A DNA stretch of 39,342 nt from Lachnospiraceae bacterium UBA7199 (GTDB lineage: Bacteria; Bacillota; Clostridia; Lachnospirales; Lachnospiraceae), in contig DKUR01000107.1 in NCBI GenBank assembly GCA_002490775.1, positions 1 through 39,342 on the forward strand, written 5' to 3'. Shown in pieces: positions 39,322 to 39,342 of this stretch. A program made the position numbers and the translations under genes. Each line of letters opens with the position of its first letter. Positions within the stretch are counted from its first letter, which is position 1. The notes beneath the pieces were generated by a model that saw only the letters and a program-made list of their open reading frames with translations, made no database searches and was not told the DNA's origin.

Positions 39322-39342
39322 TGTCAATAACTTTTGAAAATG
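39322..39342. repeat. Right copy of window-terminal inverted repeat
   Basis: Exact reverse complement of positions 1-21; starts TGTCAATAACTT and ends with the last base of the window. The base at 39321 breaks the match. Confidence 0.8.

Overview
The window looks like a chromosomal segment from an anaerobic, low-to-moderate GC Firmicute, most likely a gut Lachnospiraceae. The evidence is the gene content: class III fructose-bisphosphatase, YerC/DUF1836/DUF3048 proteins, a bacteriohemerythrin, a lysine riboswitch ahead of dapA, strong AAGGAGG-type ribosome binding sites, and no rRNA, tRNA or CRISPR. Genus-level placement is inference only.

Positions 216-31055 are a housekeeping backbone on both strands with compact intergenic hairpins. 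In order it holds: a papain-like-fold hypothetical, a MATE exporter, xpt, a class A penicillin-binding protein (minus), a YigZ/IMPACT protein, mgtE with a candidate leader peptide, a hemerythrin-CheX-like fusion (minus), typA (minus), a double OB-fold SSB-like protein, an MGMT-like protein without its catalytic Cys, a cobalamin adenosyltransferase, the riboswitch-dapA-dapB-fbp group, an Asn/Thr/Gly-rich lipoprotein (minus), an orphan eukaryotic-type HisA, a cold shock protein (minus), a degenerate LytM protein, yerC and DUF1836 (minus), an ECF sigma/anti-sigma/membrane-protein operon, an orphan NMT1-like binding protein (minus), a DUF3048/YerB lipoprotein (minus), pcrA with divergent promoters, a small acidic-tailed membrane protein, and an rlmD-type RNA methyltransferase with an unusual C-terminal tail.

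Positions 31056-39308 are an accessory, defence-type island. It starts at the 3' end of the methyltransferase with a small gene interrupted by an in-frame TGA. It continues with an AT-rich type IIG restriction-modification enzyme, an IS-end-like repeat, hairpins and a 64-residue ORF, a compact three-way-junction inverted repeat, a RloA/RloB pair (AbiL-like ATPase plus Toprim-like partner), an IS110 transposase remnant, and a DUF1016/YhcG PD-(D/E)XK nuclease driven by a consensus promoter.

The two ends of the window are a perfect 21-bp inverted repeat. The segment may therefore be a contig that stops in copies of one repeat, or a segment flanked by inverted IS ends. The most novel-looking points are the mgtE leader peptide, the two-layer lysine-riboswitch platform, the hemerythrin-CheX fusion, and the IIG/RloAB/DUF1016 island with its unexplained structured spacer elements. 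All functional statements come from reading sequence and motif recall; no database search was run.
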